Source: Stereum hirsutum FP-91666 SS1 (Eukaryota > Basidiomycota > Agaricomycetes > Russulales > Stereaceae). From it: 64,000 bases of DNA. Every line of letters begins with the position of its first letter. The first letter of the stretch is position 1. The stretch covers positions 1,004,943 through 1,068,942 of the forward strand of contig NW_006763141.1 of the NCBI RefSeq assembly GCF_000264905.1, read 5' to 3'. The notes under the pieces were generated by a model. That model was not told the DNA's origin. It did not search any database and worked only from the letters and a program-made list of their open reading frames with translations. Both the position numbers and the translations under genes were made by a program. This document shows positions 32,557 through 44,890 of this stretch, piece by piece.

Positions 32557-34783
32557 TCACACAGTCATCGTCCCAGGCGCAGCCTCCTTCGCGCCTATCG
32601 TCCCTAACGCCATTTCCTCGTCACCCACAACCATACCCTGCTCCTTCGAATTCGTCTCACTTTTATCGTCATGTTCGAAAACACGACAAGTGTTATGCAC
32701 CGTCACTTCTACTGGGCCCCGGCTCTTAGCCCCGCTGAACCCACAGTGGTGGTTCGGGCTATCGAAGGCGCTGGAGTCCTGGTCCCGATCTCGACTATGA
32801 TTACGCGGACGCATATGTAGAACGTCGTGAGGTGTGGGCGATGAGTGGTGGCGGGAGTGGTCTGAGTTGTCAAAGTGGTGCCTGCACGTTCAGCGGTGTT
32901 CGTATATTGAGGGACAAAGAAATCGTAAGCGCGTGAGGATGGGTAGATTGACCACGGGAGTTTGCAATATAAAATATATGATATTGTGTGTGAGTTGAAG
33001 TTCAAAAGTGGATGAACGAAATATGTATCAACGTACAAATTCGAGCTAGCAAAGTTGGAAAGACCACGGTAGATGCGTGTCGTTGCAATTGTCCTACAAT
33101 ACAGCTCACATATCAGTACGATACTCCAGAGGATTAGAGGAAAAGAGCTCGGGTGGCTTACATGATTATCATCGCCGGAGTTTGGAACATCTATAAACGA
33201 ATGAGAGCGTGGCACATGAGGAAGGGAGAAGCATATATGATACGTAGGGAGCGAAGACCTACTATGTTGAGGGCAGCTAAGCATGAAATAAATATAAGAC
33301 AGTCAATATACTGGCTGAAACTGATCGCGTGTCGGAGGATGCTTACGATTGAGGTTCAAAGAGAGGAAGGTCTACCGAGAACAAATAATGGTCAATACGC
33401 TCAGCCGGTAGCAGAACTACATGCGATCAGACTTACCACTGGTGGAATCTCAGCCACCGCAGCGAGCGCGATCCACGCCAGACCCTACCATCAAGACCGT
33501 CCAAGCATCACTGGATCAGGTTTGCGTGATGTCCCAAACATCGATGAAGGACGCACCTGATGATACAACATCCTCCACAACGGAAACATTCCCGCGCCCC
33601 TCTTCCTAAGCAGACCCACAAGCATGATAGAAAGGAGGGAAACATCTGTGGCAAGCGTTGCGATAACATTATTACGGGCTTTTTCAGTGTTGAGAACATC
33701 GCAGGTGTTTTCGTCGGGGAGCCAGATGGCTTTGCCCTGTTATTTGCATGGTCGGGGAAAACGTGGATCAAAATCCAATACATGGCTACATGGCGAAGAT
33801 AGAGGGGGGAATAAAAGGCGATTAGATGACTGACCTCCGTCACGCCTAGTGGTAGAATAGTAGCCGAAGTGTTTAGCAATCCACTACTGAGAGATCGAGG
33901 GTCCACCCACCATGAATAAGGAACGCAATCTCCGTCAACCAAATACCCATGACCAAACACGAAACAGGAAGTCTTCGCTCCCAGATTGCTATCCTGAGGT
34001 TATCAAATCGACGACGACAGTGGATTGGCAGCCAAGTCGTGGGTGATGATTAGAATGGCTGTGGTGAACGGGAAAAAAGGGAGGGGGACACACGAGCGGA
34101 GGACGACAAGGAAAGAGGCGAATGCAAAAGAGAAGTAAGAGAAGACCTTATGAACACCAGTGCGAAATGTGTGCCGTCAATAGTTGCGTTCAATCGAATG
34201 AGGATGGTATGTACGTACGAGAAGTGCGACGATCCATGCCTATTGGTAGCAAAAGAAAGGACATGAGGCTCATGGCAACAGACCACGATTTTGACCTAGA
34301 TGACAAACCTGGCAGTTGATGGGAGACGTGACGTTGAACCCGACGAGGTTAGTCACAACAGAAGCGAGCGTGAACCAGCGGCAGCCAACGTAGACCTGCA
34401 CAATCACAAAAACACTGAGTCATTGTTCGAGAGGGCTAGTAGAGATGAGATTGCGTACCCATATCGTCCATCGCGCCTTCCTTCGACCCGAGACAAAGCT
34501 CCATTCGTAATTGAGAGTGGTGAAGAACTCCCATCTATGTGGAATCGGACAAGTTGAGGTCAATCAACGATGAAACAATCCAAAAAGTGGGTCGAATTAC
34601 ATGTAAAGACCGTCGACGACGTGTAGTAACTTGACGTTGGCCGCTATTTCGTGACACAAATATCAGTAAAGGAGTAGTGAATGAGTAACACAAGGAGAGT
34701 GAACGTTATGTATATGATAAAGACGCAATCATATACTCACAAGCGTCGTTAGCAAGTACAGTGGGGTCTAACCAGTTCACCAT
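32557..34783 (-). CDS. Multi-pass membrane protein, paralogue A (GPCR-like fungal family)
   Basis: About 14 short exons join in frame. The protein starts MVNWLDPTVLANDA and continues NVKLLHVVDGLYIWEFFTTL, NYEWSFVSGRRKARWTIW, VYVGCRWFTLASVVTNLVGF and NVTSPINCQ. Then come AWIVALL with FAFASFLVVLRS, IAIWERRLPVSCLVMGIWLT, the CDVLNTEKARNNVIATLATD segment, LLSIMLVGLLRKRG and GLAWIALAAVAEIPPV. The last helix region reads TIATTRIYRGLSNFASS. About six to seven helices with a hydrophilic C-tail resemble a receptor, but no canonical GPCR family is matched. This is a very common agaricomycete family without known function. Intron positions match those of paralogue B. Confidence 0.75.
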
Positions 34784-36419
34784 GATCTTCGCAGAAGAAA
34801 GCCTAACTCAAAATCGGATAGGTGGATGCGAAATTCGGCGGGAAATAACGGTTGAAAGTCGTGCGCAGAAGAGCTAGATACAGGTGAAGCACGATGAAGA
34901 GAAAGGTAGAAGGGACAATGGCCAAGAATAAGAAGGGGGTGACAACAAGGCCGCAAAGGTATGCGTACGGATCCTATAATATACGGATGAAAACCGGCGA
35001 GTCCCAGAGGAGAGTACGGTGCTCAGCGGAGTGGTGATCTAGCAAGATGGGGTAACGACGAGGGACTGCTAGCGCGTGTGAAAGTTGAACTTCAATCCTG
35101 AGAAACCTACGGTTCAAGGAGATCTTGCGATGACTACGTAGATGTCTTGGTCTTTGAAAAGGCGAGGAAGTCTGCCGTTAGGGCAAATCGCCCATCGATG
35201 CGCGGGTGTGAGGAAAGATCTGTAGTAGCCCACAGAGTGTATCAAGGTTAAGAATATTCCAGATTCGGAGTACGAGGACTACCAGTAGGCGACACGAGAC
35301 CGCAGATTAGGGGAATGCTATTGTGTTGTGGAGCGGTAGTGTCAAGACCGAGACAGAGGTATGGAGAACGCTGGCAGTCAGTGAGAGGAAGATGAGTACA
35401 TTATCAGTAGTTCTCTTTAAGAGGAGATCCCGGCATCATAAAAAAAACAGCAAATAACGAGACCAGATGCCATCGAAAGATATAAGGGCCGTCTATGGAA
35501 GATAGGTGAACGCGACGAAGAAGATGATTCGATTGTTTACATCTCGGCACTTTGCGATAGCTTTGAACTCCGCAACCACGGTGACCTGTCCGCCACCGCC
35601 ACAATCTCAGTAACTTAATAAGACTGTCTCGAGCGTCGAACGAAAGTGACCATCGACAGGGCTTGTGGACATGACTTCCAGGAGTTCTAGCCTCACAATT
35701 ACTCAGAGGTATACTAAAGACCTCGAGAAGGAAACAATCCCGACAGATCTCGGGGTCGGGAGGTGGGGAGGAAAGGGCAATGAGCGCGTCATGAGCGAAA
35801 CGATCTGAGACAGATCCAGCAGCACTCCCATGCAATTAGTACTAGTAGCCGCTAGCATCCATTGAGTTAGCGCGAGAGTGAACTAAACATAGACAGGTCC
35901 AATATCATGCTCAATATGTTGAATTCGAATGGTGCGCGAGAATGTATGGTGGCCGACCATGGGTTCAAGACAGAGATTCAAGGGATTGAGATGTCTCTGT
36001 CAGAAAGGCTTGACGAACCCATGGGGACCACAGCTCATATATTCAAACGGCGCCAAACGGATGGATCTGACCGTGCGCTGCAGTGCAGCGAGTTTCCGTC
36101 TGTTTCCGTGCGTATGTAGTGTGTTCACGGCTCATGAAGCTAGGGCACACATCGGGACCATTGTGCAGAAAACAGTGCAGTTAGAATTACGAAAATTTAG
36201 CATACAAAAACGAAGGTATTGGGTATAGTCAAAAAGAGCGGACTATAGTTGAGAATTCAGTGTTCGAAAGTCCATCCACATCGAGTTATAGTCGGAGTGA
36301 AATGTGTGATAGAGTTAAATACGACCCATGAAGCCCAAGAAGAAAGAGCTCCAACCCGACCAACCAAACGAATCAAAGTACCGTGATTCCTGAAGAGGAC
36401 AACCTTGGGATGACTATGC
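34784..36419. other. Intergenic upstream of paralogue A
   Basis: About 1.6 kb without a recognisable gene. It contains one copy of a dispersed ~120 bp repeat (35744-35858), the promoter of paralogue A at the left and the 3' UTR of the secreted-protein gene at the right. Confidence 0.5.
35744..35858. repeat. Dispersed repeat, copy X
   Basis: Shares ordered blocks with 39255-39375 in the same orientation: CAGATCTCG, GTCGG, GGGCAAT, GAGCGCGTCAT, TCTGAGACAGATC, AGCAG.ACTCC and TAGTAGCCGCTA. The two copies lie 3.5 kb apart around the secreted-protein gene. Confidence 0.55.
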
Positions 36420-37325
36420 TTAGTTGTAGAAACCGCCGTAGTGCAGCCAGTCGTCAAAGTTGGTGTACGGGATAGTAGTACCCGTAGCGGCCCAGTTGAC
36501 GATAGGAGTCCACCAGCTCGAGGTAACAGTGTCGACAGAGCTACATTCACCGATACGTCAGCCATCCATTCGAAGGGTTGAACATCCAGTAGGGTAAGGT
36601 TGAGAAAGGTGCTCACGAAGGGTACACCGACGAGCCGATCTCGCTCAAAGCACTGTAGATGAAATCGATGTAGTTCTGCTGGGTGATAGGGCAGCCACCG
36701 TCGGCCCAGGCACAGTCGCCCACAATGTTAGCGTAGACCTACATGTCCGTCAAGATACATACAAAGGTCAAGGCAGGTCCCAGACAGACTAAGGATGCGA
36801 AGTACGTACGTTGTAGTCCAAGTGAGTCGTGTTTGCCACATTGGAGTTCAGGCAGCCGAAGAGGTAGGCGGTTTTCTGTTTGCGAGAGACGGGAGGATTA
36901 GACTCGCCAAGTGTGGAGAGGGTTGATGTTTAGGACTTACAGGATCGCAGGTCTGCGCGGCCACGCAAGTCTTGATGCTCCAGATGTCGGTCGACCCGTT
37001 GCGCGCAGAGTCCAAGCACGTCGAGGCCTAAATCCAGTCACGGAGCGTATGCGTTGTCAGTATGCGTTGTCAATGGAACACGTTCGTAGCATAAAGAAAA
37101 GCGGTTCTGGGTGGAAAGTGTGTAGGGGGAGAGAAGGTACAAGAGACTCACGAGGTTGTAGCAAGACGCATCGTACTGAGTGATACTGTCCCCGTAGTAA
37201 CCAACATACTTGAGGTTAGGGATACAGTTGGCAGGGATGTCCTGGCGCTTGCTCAGAGGAGTTACAGCAGCCAAGGTAGAGGCCGCAAGGGCGAGGGAGA
37301 CAGAGAGCGCGTTGAAGAAGAACAT
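36420..37325 (-). CDS. Small secreted Cys-containing protein, unknown function
   Basis: Five exons encode a protein of about 190 residues. It has an N-terminal signal peptide (MFFFNALSVSLALAASTLAA) and a possible Kex2-type site (LSKRQ). The mature part contains NCIPNLKYVGYYGDSITQYD, ASTCLDSARNGSTDIW, CVAAQTCDP, FGCLNSNVANTTHLDYN, VGDCAWADGGCPITQQNYID and ends DDWLHYGGFYN. At least seven cysteines suggest disulphides. It resembles a class of uncharacterised secreted proteins frequent in agaricomycetes; I know no function. A TATA box (37436-37445) sits about 110 bp upstream. Confidence 0.75.
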
Positions 37326-37435
37326 TGTGATGATTAAAGAAGCCGACAGAGGGAGCGTGTGGCACGGGAGAGAGGAGAAGGATATTAGGTGAAAACGATT
37401 CAGACCTGAGGAGCATGAACTCGAAGTAGAGAGAC

Positions 37436-37445
37436 CTTATATAAG
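37436..37445 (-). promoter_or_regulatory. TATA box of the secreted-protein gene
   Basis: CTTATATAAG, a palindromic TATA-type box, lies about 110 bp before the ATG at 37325. Confidence 0.5.
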
Positions 37446-40400
37446 TTACCGGATGTATGGATGCATATCCCGCCGATCCGAGCATTGCTCGGAAGGTTTG
37501 CAGAGCACGGCCTTTGCCAAGAGCAATTCACATTACGGGCACACCAGCCCTGTCGGGCCATGTGCATTACATGATCATGAGGATGTGCTTGACAGCGTCT
37601 CTATCCTGGTCCGTCACGCTCGGAGCGTGCACCTATCAAGACGCGCACCGTTACCTCTTTCTATGAGCTTTACGCGTCTGAGCAGCCCCCTTTAGCACTT
37701 GACTCGGGGTGTTGAGAAAATTTTTGGTAGTCCTGAGGCCATTTCTACTTGGATACGATGAAGTAAAACAGGTAGATACCTGTCACGTGTGGCGCGGCGA
37801 GCGGAAGGCGACCACAAGGTGACCTGAACAAGGAGGACACAAGCTCAAGCTACAGCCATGATGTGTCCTTTGCTGTGAATTGGCCGAGGAGAGGTCATGA
37901 ATGGACGTCGAAGGCAAAATGCGGTGACTCTTGTCCGAACTGATGGCATGTTTCGCTGAAACCAGGTCGCTTCTTGTCAAATGGGAAGGTAGCCATGGAT
38001 GAGCCGTTACTTGGACAAGATGGTGAACGCAAGAACCATGTTTGGATCAGAGCGCTTCGGATGGTGGGCTCGTGTCACCGTTTCCTGCCTCGGCCAATAT
38101 TCAGCACCGCTTCGAGGCGGCTATTCCGAGTTCGGCATGACCACCACGGAAGTGCCGACAGTGTGCAGTCTCGCCTAACGACTGGCTAGAGCACACCTGA
38201 GCACACTGCTAGCACACCGCTGGAAGGCTCTGCACGTATGTAGGATCAGAAAATATGACGCTCAGCGCTCAAGAAACTCAAACACAACATAGACAGTGGA
38301 ACGTACATTTTTGGCCTGTGAGTTTGCTCTGAATCTCTGCAGTGCAAAGCGCTCATACGCCTGCCAATCCGGGCATGATGTACCGCTTTGAATACCCAGC
38401 TGATTGTGCTATTTAATATTTCCATAACCACTTGCTGGTACATCATGTCGTCAACGGTGTTACAGACACAAGCAGATATGAAACGTCTAGGAGTTTATCG
38501 AGGGCGTCGGGCCATCAGCGAGACCGACAAAAGGACAACCTCGGAGCGCATTCCACACTTCCGCTTCGATTCAAGAACACCCCAAGTACGTATGTACTTC
38601 TAGCCAGTGAGTGTACACGGCCGTACTTATTCAATTGGCGAGGCGAGTGTTTGGGAAGACATGCGATTGGAGTCGACTGGTATAAAAGTGTAACCCGCTG
38701 CCCTAGTACTCGCTCTCTCATAGAATACAACCTGAGACCGTCCAGGATTCAATCCTATACGTCCGTAAACATCGCTCAATTTTTGGGTATTTAATTATGG
38801 GTGGAAAGGAGGTAGTTACACGTGTAATCGCTCGAGGCACCCTGACGTATGTCCACGCCAAATTTGGCGGGCTACGAGACCGGCTGCAGAACGAGCCCTC
38901 TCGGACGGAAACGCTCTCCTGCACTTGAACGACCATGTAGGATTGTACGTAGGACATCAGCTATGATGCATAAGAGCTATATTTTTCCGAGATAAATTTG
39001 AGCGCAAAGCCAGTGTTCACAAGCTGATCGCACTACTCGGACAAATCCCATTTGCTCTGGAGCCTTGATGTACCCAAAATATGCGCAGACCAGATTATGA
39101 TGTAGATGCAATCTCATGCCAGAAGAGGTGCCCCGTCCGCACAAGGTCGAGTGAACTGTCCCATCCTCATCTGGAAAGTCAAAAGATCCACGCAGGACAA
39201 GATTGATGGGATTTTCGTAGGATAAAACCCCAATCAGCACTGAACCAAATCGCCCAGATCTCGAGAGTCGGAGTGAAGGACAAAACGGGCAATAGAGCGC
39301 GTCATTGGTAGGATGAGGGAAAGACATGGTCTGAGACAGATCGAGCAGGACTCCTATTTAGTAGCCGCTAAGGTAGCACCGGTCAAATAAATTCGTCGTG
39401 TCCAATGCGTATGTAGACGATCTCGCTGTTCGAGCTCTGGACTTGTGCTGTCGAGCCATCAACGGACCATCCTCTGCATCAGGACTAGGCTATCAAACTT
39501 TATCAATCTCCGCCAACAGGACACTGTCTCGGCCCCGTCAAGCCACCCAAAAGGTGAGGAGACGCAGTGCTAAGCTCAGAACATGAAGGATGAGGAGATA
39601 TCTGTTGGGTGACAGCCAGATCATGGTCCGAATCGGTGGTGGCTGGAGACGGAAACAATGGGGTTCATAGTCTACCAAAACAAACAAATGCGCACCATTT
39701 TGTTATATCCTTCCCACAAAATGAGCGTGTCCGCTCCAAACCCTGCGCAGCTCTTGCCTAAACGGTCGGATGATCAAGACTATGAACTTGGTAGATGAGA
39801 GAGTGAGCTTGAGCCTGAGAACGAGAACGAGTGCGTCGGCCGTTGCTCGTTTGGTCCAAGTCCGATTGAAAGAATGTTCAAGACATAGGGGCAACAGTTC
39901 GATATAGAAATACACGCCAGTCAACCAGAGACGCAGAGCTTTCCATGAATAGGGATATTGAAAAGTTTGGAGCGGGCGGCGCTGGCTCCCGAGCTCTTGT
40001 TAGGGGAAGCGGAGGACAGAGACAGGCGATGAAGAGTTGAGGGAATAACGATGGTAATTACCATGGAGGTAATGGATGCAGGATACATTGGGCTGGTATA
40101 ATTATATACACGCTCGTAAGTTAGGACGGGCAGAGACGTCGATGATGAGTGTACGGGAAGGAGGATGAACATGGGCGCCAAGGCCAAGGCAATCACTGCG
40201 GCTAAAAATAGAAAGGTCATAGTTGCCGGATTTTCATCCGCCGCATTGGGCAGGTTAGTCTTGGTCTTATCCCCACCTCCGCTGCCTGCTTCAAGTTTCG
40301 CCAGACTCCTCGCGGTTCATGCGCTGGCGGCGGGCGGCGTTGGCACATACTAATACCCTTCTCGAAGACTATCAGGCAGTCAGTACTCCCGCTTCTCTTC

Positions 40401-40539
40401 ATTTTTACATTCTATTCACACGTACTACCCACCGCTTCATTCGCACAGGACTCCTGCTCTCAGATACACGCAGCACGCACGGAGTAACGACTGCACAAAC
40501 TATTCCCAACACGATATCTCACGCCTACGGACCGCAGAT
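37446..40539. other. 3.1 kb intergenic region, no gene seen
   Basis: Between the secreted-protein gene and paralogue B. It contains an 11 bp inverted-repeat pair (CATGATGTACC, 38374-38384 and 38437-38447), an orphan TATAAAAG on the plus strand near 38681 and the second copy of the dispersed repeat (39255-39375). No recognisable coding exon was found. Confidence 0.5.
39255..39375. repeat. Dispersed repeat, copy Y
   Basis: Direct-orientation partner of 35744-35858. The best-conserved block is TCTGAGACAGATCSAGCAG, followed by TAGTAGCCGCTA. Confidence 0.55.
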
Positions 40540-43500
40540 ATGGTCAATTGGAACGATCCAGCCACCGTCGCCGCAGAAGAATGTCCGTTTAGTTTACTCT
40601 CTACTGGCTTCTCTACCCATAGTTCTTTCTCTATGAATAGTCGCACTCGTCAAGTTTCTGCATGTCTTGGACGGTATATTCATGTGCGTCACTCCAATCC
40701 CCTCTCTGTGACCATATACTCATATTGTCTATTTGCTTTTGCTTGTGACACGCCGCCGGCTACGACGGATGCAGTTGGGAGTACTTTTCGACGATCAGGT
40801 ATGAGTGGGAAGTTGTCACCCGCAGACGACCGTGGAGGTGGACCATGGGCGTGCGTAATTTTCGTGTTTCAAGTTTATCTCTGTAGGTTTCAACGTATTG
40901 AACAATGTACAGATCTATATTGGCTGTCGATTATCCACACTCGCCGCTATCTGCTGTGAGCTTGTAGGCTTCAACCTCACGACGTCGTTTGATTGTAAGG
41001 TATGCCTCTATTCACTTCGTTTGTGTGCGCTATTGAATTACTTCGGTGCGCTAACGATGCTGTTGGTATGGCTGTAGGGCTGGCTTGTCTCACTCTTGGT
41101 TCGTATCGTCTCGCCACCAGTGTTCATCCATCTACCCATCCATGATCCCTTCATCATTCCTTTGACTTTCCGTCCTTCCGTCATCGTCCTCCACACTGCA
41201 TCTTATGTATGGTCTTCCTGCTGTCTTACCAATTCAGCTCACATCTCGTAAATTGTCCACACATCTAGTTCTTCTCCTTCACCGCCCTCGCGCTCGCGTC
41301 CCTCCTCATCGTCATGCGGTCGTAAGTTCTTCTCCGCTCTCCCTTACGGCTTTCGACTGATTGGAACCGAACTTCTATGCGACATTCACGACGGTTAATG
41401 ACACTCATAACGAACTAACAAACAAAACAACGGGAAAGGAACGTAGAATCGCGCTCTGGGAACGCCGACTGTCAATCGTCGTACTCATGCTCGGTATCTG
41501 GCTCACTAATATCGGGTTTCTCATCTATGGTGCGTATTATATTTCTTCATACCACTGCTCCAGTATATCTGATCTCTCTCTCCCAACTGACTTCGAATTT
41601 CGATAACTGTGTTGACTGACCTTCGTGCAATCCCGCTCACCAAACACACCAATCCAATCTAATAATTGAACTACGAAACCTGCCGCTCTATCCTGCTCGG
41701 ATCTCGTGTGCGTCGGCGATTATAGGTCTCGCGGTCGTGAGTCTCTTTCCTCTTTCTAATTCTCCCACAAGACAAGCCTCCGGTCTGTGGTCTCGATATA
41801 TGGAATCATTCACTGACATCCTGCCCTCTTCCCTCTACCTCTCTTTCACGTCCATATCCTCTTCACACTTCCCTCTTCTCCTCACACTTCCTCTCCCATC
41901 CACACTGTATCCCTTCTCTCCTCATCGGCATCCGTTCCGCCCTTCCACCAGGCCGACGCCTTCTTTGACCCCATCGCGTCCACCTGCGCAATAACGACGA
42001 CCGCAAAGAACAGGGACAACGTCGTCGTCACGCTCGTCAGCGATTTCGTGCTTTGTGTGATCATGTTGGGCGGTGTGGTGAGGCAGAAGAACGACGGAGG
42101 CTTGTGGAGGATGATTTATCGACATGTGAGTTTAATAATATCATCGATTGGAGGGTCGAATATTGGGAGATGGACTTGGAGAATGGGGCGAATGGGGCTG
42201 ATTTCTTTTCGGGTTTCTAATTTGGTGTGGCGGTGGCGGTGGCACGTAGTTATTTGACGTCGGCTCGTTTGTGCTCGGTACTGAATGCTGTTTGGTTGTT
42301 GCAGGGCGTCATTTGGATTGCATTAGCGACGCTATCTGAGGTTCCACCCGCGACTTTCCTTATCTTAAACTTGAACGGTGCGTTTCTCTTTCTCTACGTG
42401 GCCGCACAATGAGCTACAACAACTTCTCCCCACGCACACTGCTTTCCTTCTAACTCCACTCGACCTCGTTCTTCATAATAATCATGCTGATTCACATCGT
42501 ACCTTCACAGATCCGATGAACTTAATGTTCCAAACACCCGCACGTATGTCTTCAACATCCATCCCCACTCGGCGCGTTTCCGACAACTTATTCTGAAACT
42601 GCTACGTTTATATGACTTCCGTTGTCCCAGTAATCGTTATGACCATCGGCGCGACCCGGATCTACCGCTCCCTCCAAGACTACGCCGGACCCGTCATCAC
42701 AGCGTCCTATCTTTCCGACGCTCAATTCGCCACGAACCCCGAGTTCGCGATGGTCGAACGGCGAAACAACAAACCCGCACCGTTCCTCCGCTTCGACCAC
42801 CCTTTCCCTCCAAATTCCAACTATGCATATAGTAAACGACCACCTCCACACGATCACCCGCAGAACCCAGCTCCTGTGTTTTCGAAGTCGAAGTTCGGTT
42901 CGGTAAAGTCGAAGGCGAGTGGCAAGTTTGGGCCGTCCAGGTTTGGGGGACCAAGAGCAAGAGCAAGACAACGACTGCGTTATCCGATCCCCCAGTCTCA
43001 ATCGCAGTCTCATGCATCCATGTCCCAAATTCAATCCCAAGTACGCTCACAGACGCAAACCCAAAGTGGAGGGCTGGGCATGGACAGCATGGACGTGGAG
43101 TTCCACAAGAGTTATGGACGGTATGACGATGCGGATGTCGACACGCCAGTGGACGGTCCCGATCCTCTCAACGCCATGGGCACGATCGGAAGTATCGGTC
43201 CTATTGGCACTGTAGGCACGATCGGGATGGACGAGCTGGCGTATGCTGAGAGTGGTGGCGGTGGCGGGAGGAGACGGAGCTGGCAGGATGATCTGGAGGG
43301 ATATGGCGATGGAGGAGGGTTTGGGCCGCGCGAAAGATATCAGTATCAAGATGGGGAAGAGGCACTGAGTCCAATCACGGAGAGTACGGCGTATTCGAAC
43401 TCGACGACAAATTATAGCAGAGGAGATGAGGCAGGAGCGAGGGGAGAAGTTCCGGGCTTGAATGGAGGGAGGGACGCGTTCGCGCTCGTTCCTGCGGGAT

Positions 43501-43850
43501 GGGGGGGTGGAAGTGGGAATCGGTCGAGGAGGGATAGTACTGCTAGTGCCAGTGGTGCTGGTGCTAGTGCGAGTGGAGGTGGAGTATGGGGAGGGTATGG
43601 ATTGGGGAGTGCGTTGGGTTGGGCGAGTCGGAGTAGGCATGATAGGGAGGTGGCGAGGGAGGTGCGGGAACAACAACAGCAGGAGCAGGAGCGACAGGAT
43701 GGACACGGGCGACGAAGTCCAGATTTGGAGAGCGGGACGGGGAATCTGAGTACGACGACGAGGGTAGGGAGTCGTGCTGGTACTGGTGAAGCAATGGGAG
43801 AAGAAGGTATGCCACCAGTATATCCGATGCCTCCGGTATCGCACAAGTAA
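40540..43850 (+). CDS. Multi-pass membrane protein, paralogue B, long C-terminal tail
   Basis: Starts MVNWNDPATVAAEE, then ALVKFLHVLDGIFIWEYFST, IRYEWEVVTRRRPWRWTMG, IYIGCRLSTLAAICCELVGF, NLTTSFDCKGWLVSLL, FFSFTALALASLLIVMRS, IALWERRLSIVVLMLGIWLT and NIGFLIYG. A Cys-containing loop, SDFVLCVIMLGGVVRQKNDG, GVIWIALATLSEVPPATFLI, LNLNDPMNLMFQTPA and VIVMTIGATRIYRSLQDYAG follow. About 15 exons; exon order and phases mirror paralogue A. The tail of roughly 370 residues after the last helix is rich in Ser, Gly, Arg and Gln, probably cytoplasmic and disordered. Sequence closeness to A is obvious in every helix. Function unknown. Confidence 0.78.
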
Positions 43851-44890
43851 ACGGTGAAGGGTGTCGCTTTTCCTTTATCTTCTCTTTCTTTTAGCCTTTC
43901 TTCTTCTTCTCAGCCTTGCTATTCGTATGTTAGCTCGCTCTGCTCTATCTTCGTTTCTCCCACAATCTGCATCATGTATCCCCTGTTTACTTGGCTTATT
44001 TTTCGTTCAGTCAATTTCCGTTTTCCGTTTTCAGTCTCCCCCATCATCTCTTCGTTCGATCTCATCTTTTCATGATGTTTATGTTTTATTAACCTCGCGA
44101 TCTACACGCTTTGTCTCGACTCCTCCATTGTCCTACTACTTTCAGCACAACACTGTATCCACGCGGGCCTCGGCCTCTCAACCACCCTACTGTAACTCTC
44201 GTGCTACTTGCTTCTACGCCTCTTCTCCACACCGTCCGATACTCCCCCCTTCCTCCATTTCTCCCACCACATCTCCTACCATCACATACCCTCACGTCCT
44301 TCCGTCCATTCCGGACCTATATCAAAATCATCATGGCCATACTGGTCGCATCTCATGTCATCTGTCTGTATACGTAGCCATTGCTTCCATCTGTTTAGTC
44401 CCTCTATCGTCCATGTCCGTCGCGTTCACTTCAATTTACTCTTCTGTTCGTTTGCTCTATTCGGTCTGGTCTACTTATTCGAATCCTCTCTATGTATCCG
44501 ATATTGCTATTTGGGCACGGGCTATGGTCCAGGCTTGTGATGTGTGCGTACTACGTAGTAAGATTGAACGTTGATTATGCGCGTGCGTGGACGCTGAAGA
44601 GGAGTAAAGTAAATGTGTGGTGTATGTACGACATGGATGTATGCAATGTGTGTATGCAGAATGGAAGTCCACTAGTCCGAGTCATGGAACGGAAAGAACG
44701 TTAACAGGCGATCAAACGATGAATCTAGACGACATCGACATCGCCGAAAATCGTGTGCGTAAGTGCTAAGGGGCAAAAGAGCAGAAGAGGATATGTACAT
44801 TCGGTACAATGATAGACCAGGAGCGAATGGGTACGAGAACCAGGTGTAAACTGTCCTAGGTTAATTCTCTAATGCGGGGTACACGCGCGA
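43851..44890. other. Convergent intergenic region
   Basis: About 1 kb between the stops of paralogue B and the proline-rich gene. Its left part is strongly pyrimidine-rich on the plus strand (3' UTR-like). No gene was recognised. Confidence 0.5.

Noticed and set aside
35404..35835. Minus-strand frame of about 140 codons
   Set aside because: It overlaps the dispersed repeat and shows no recognisable family.
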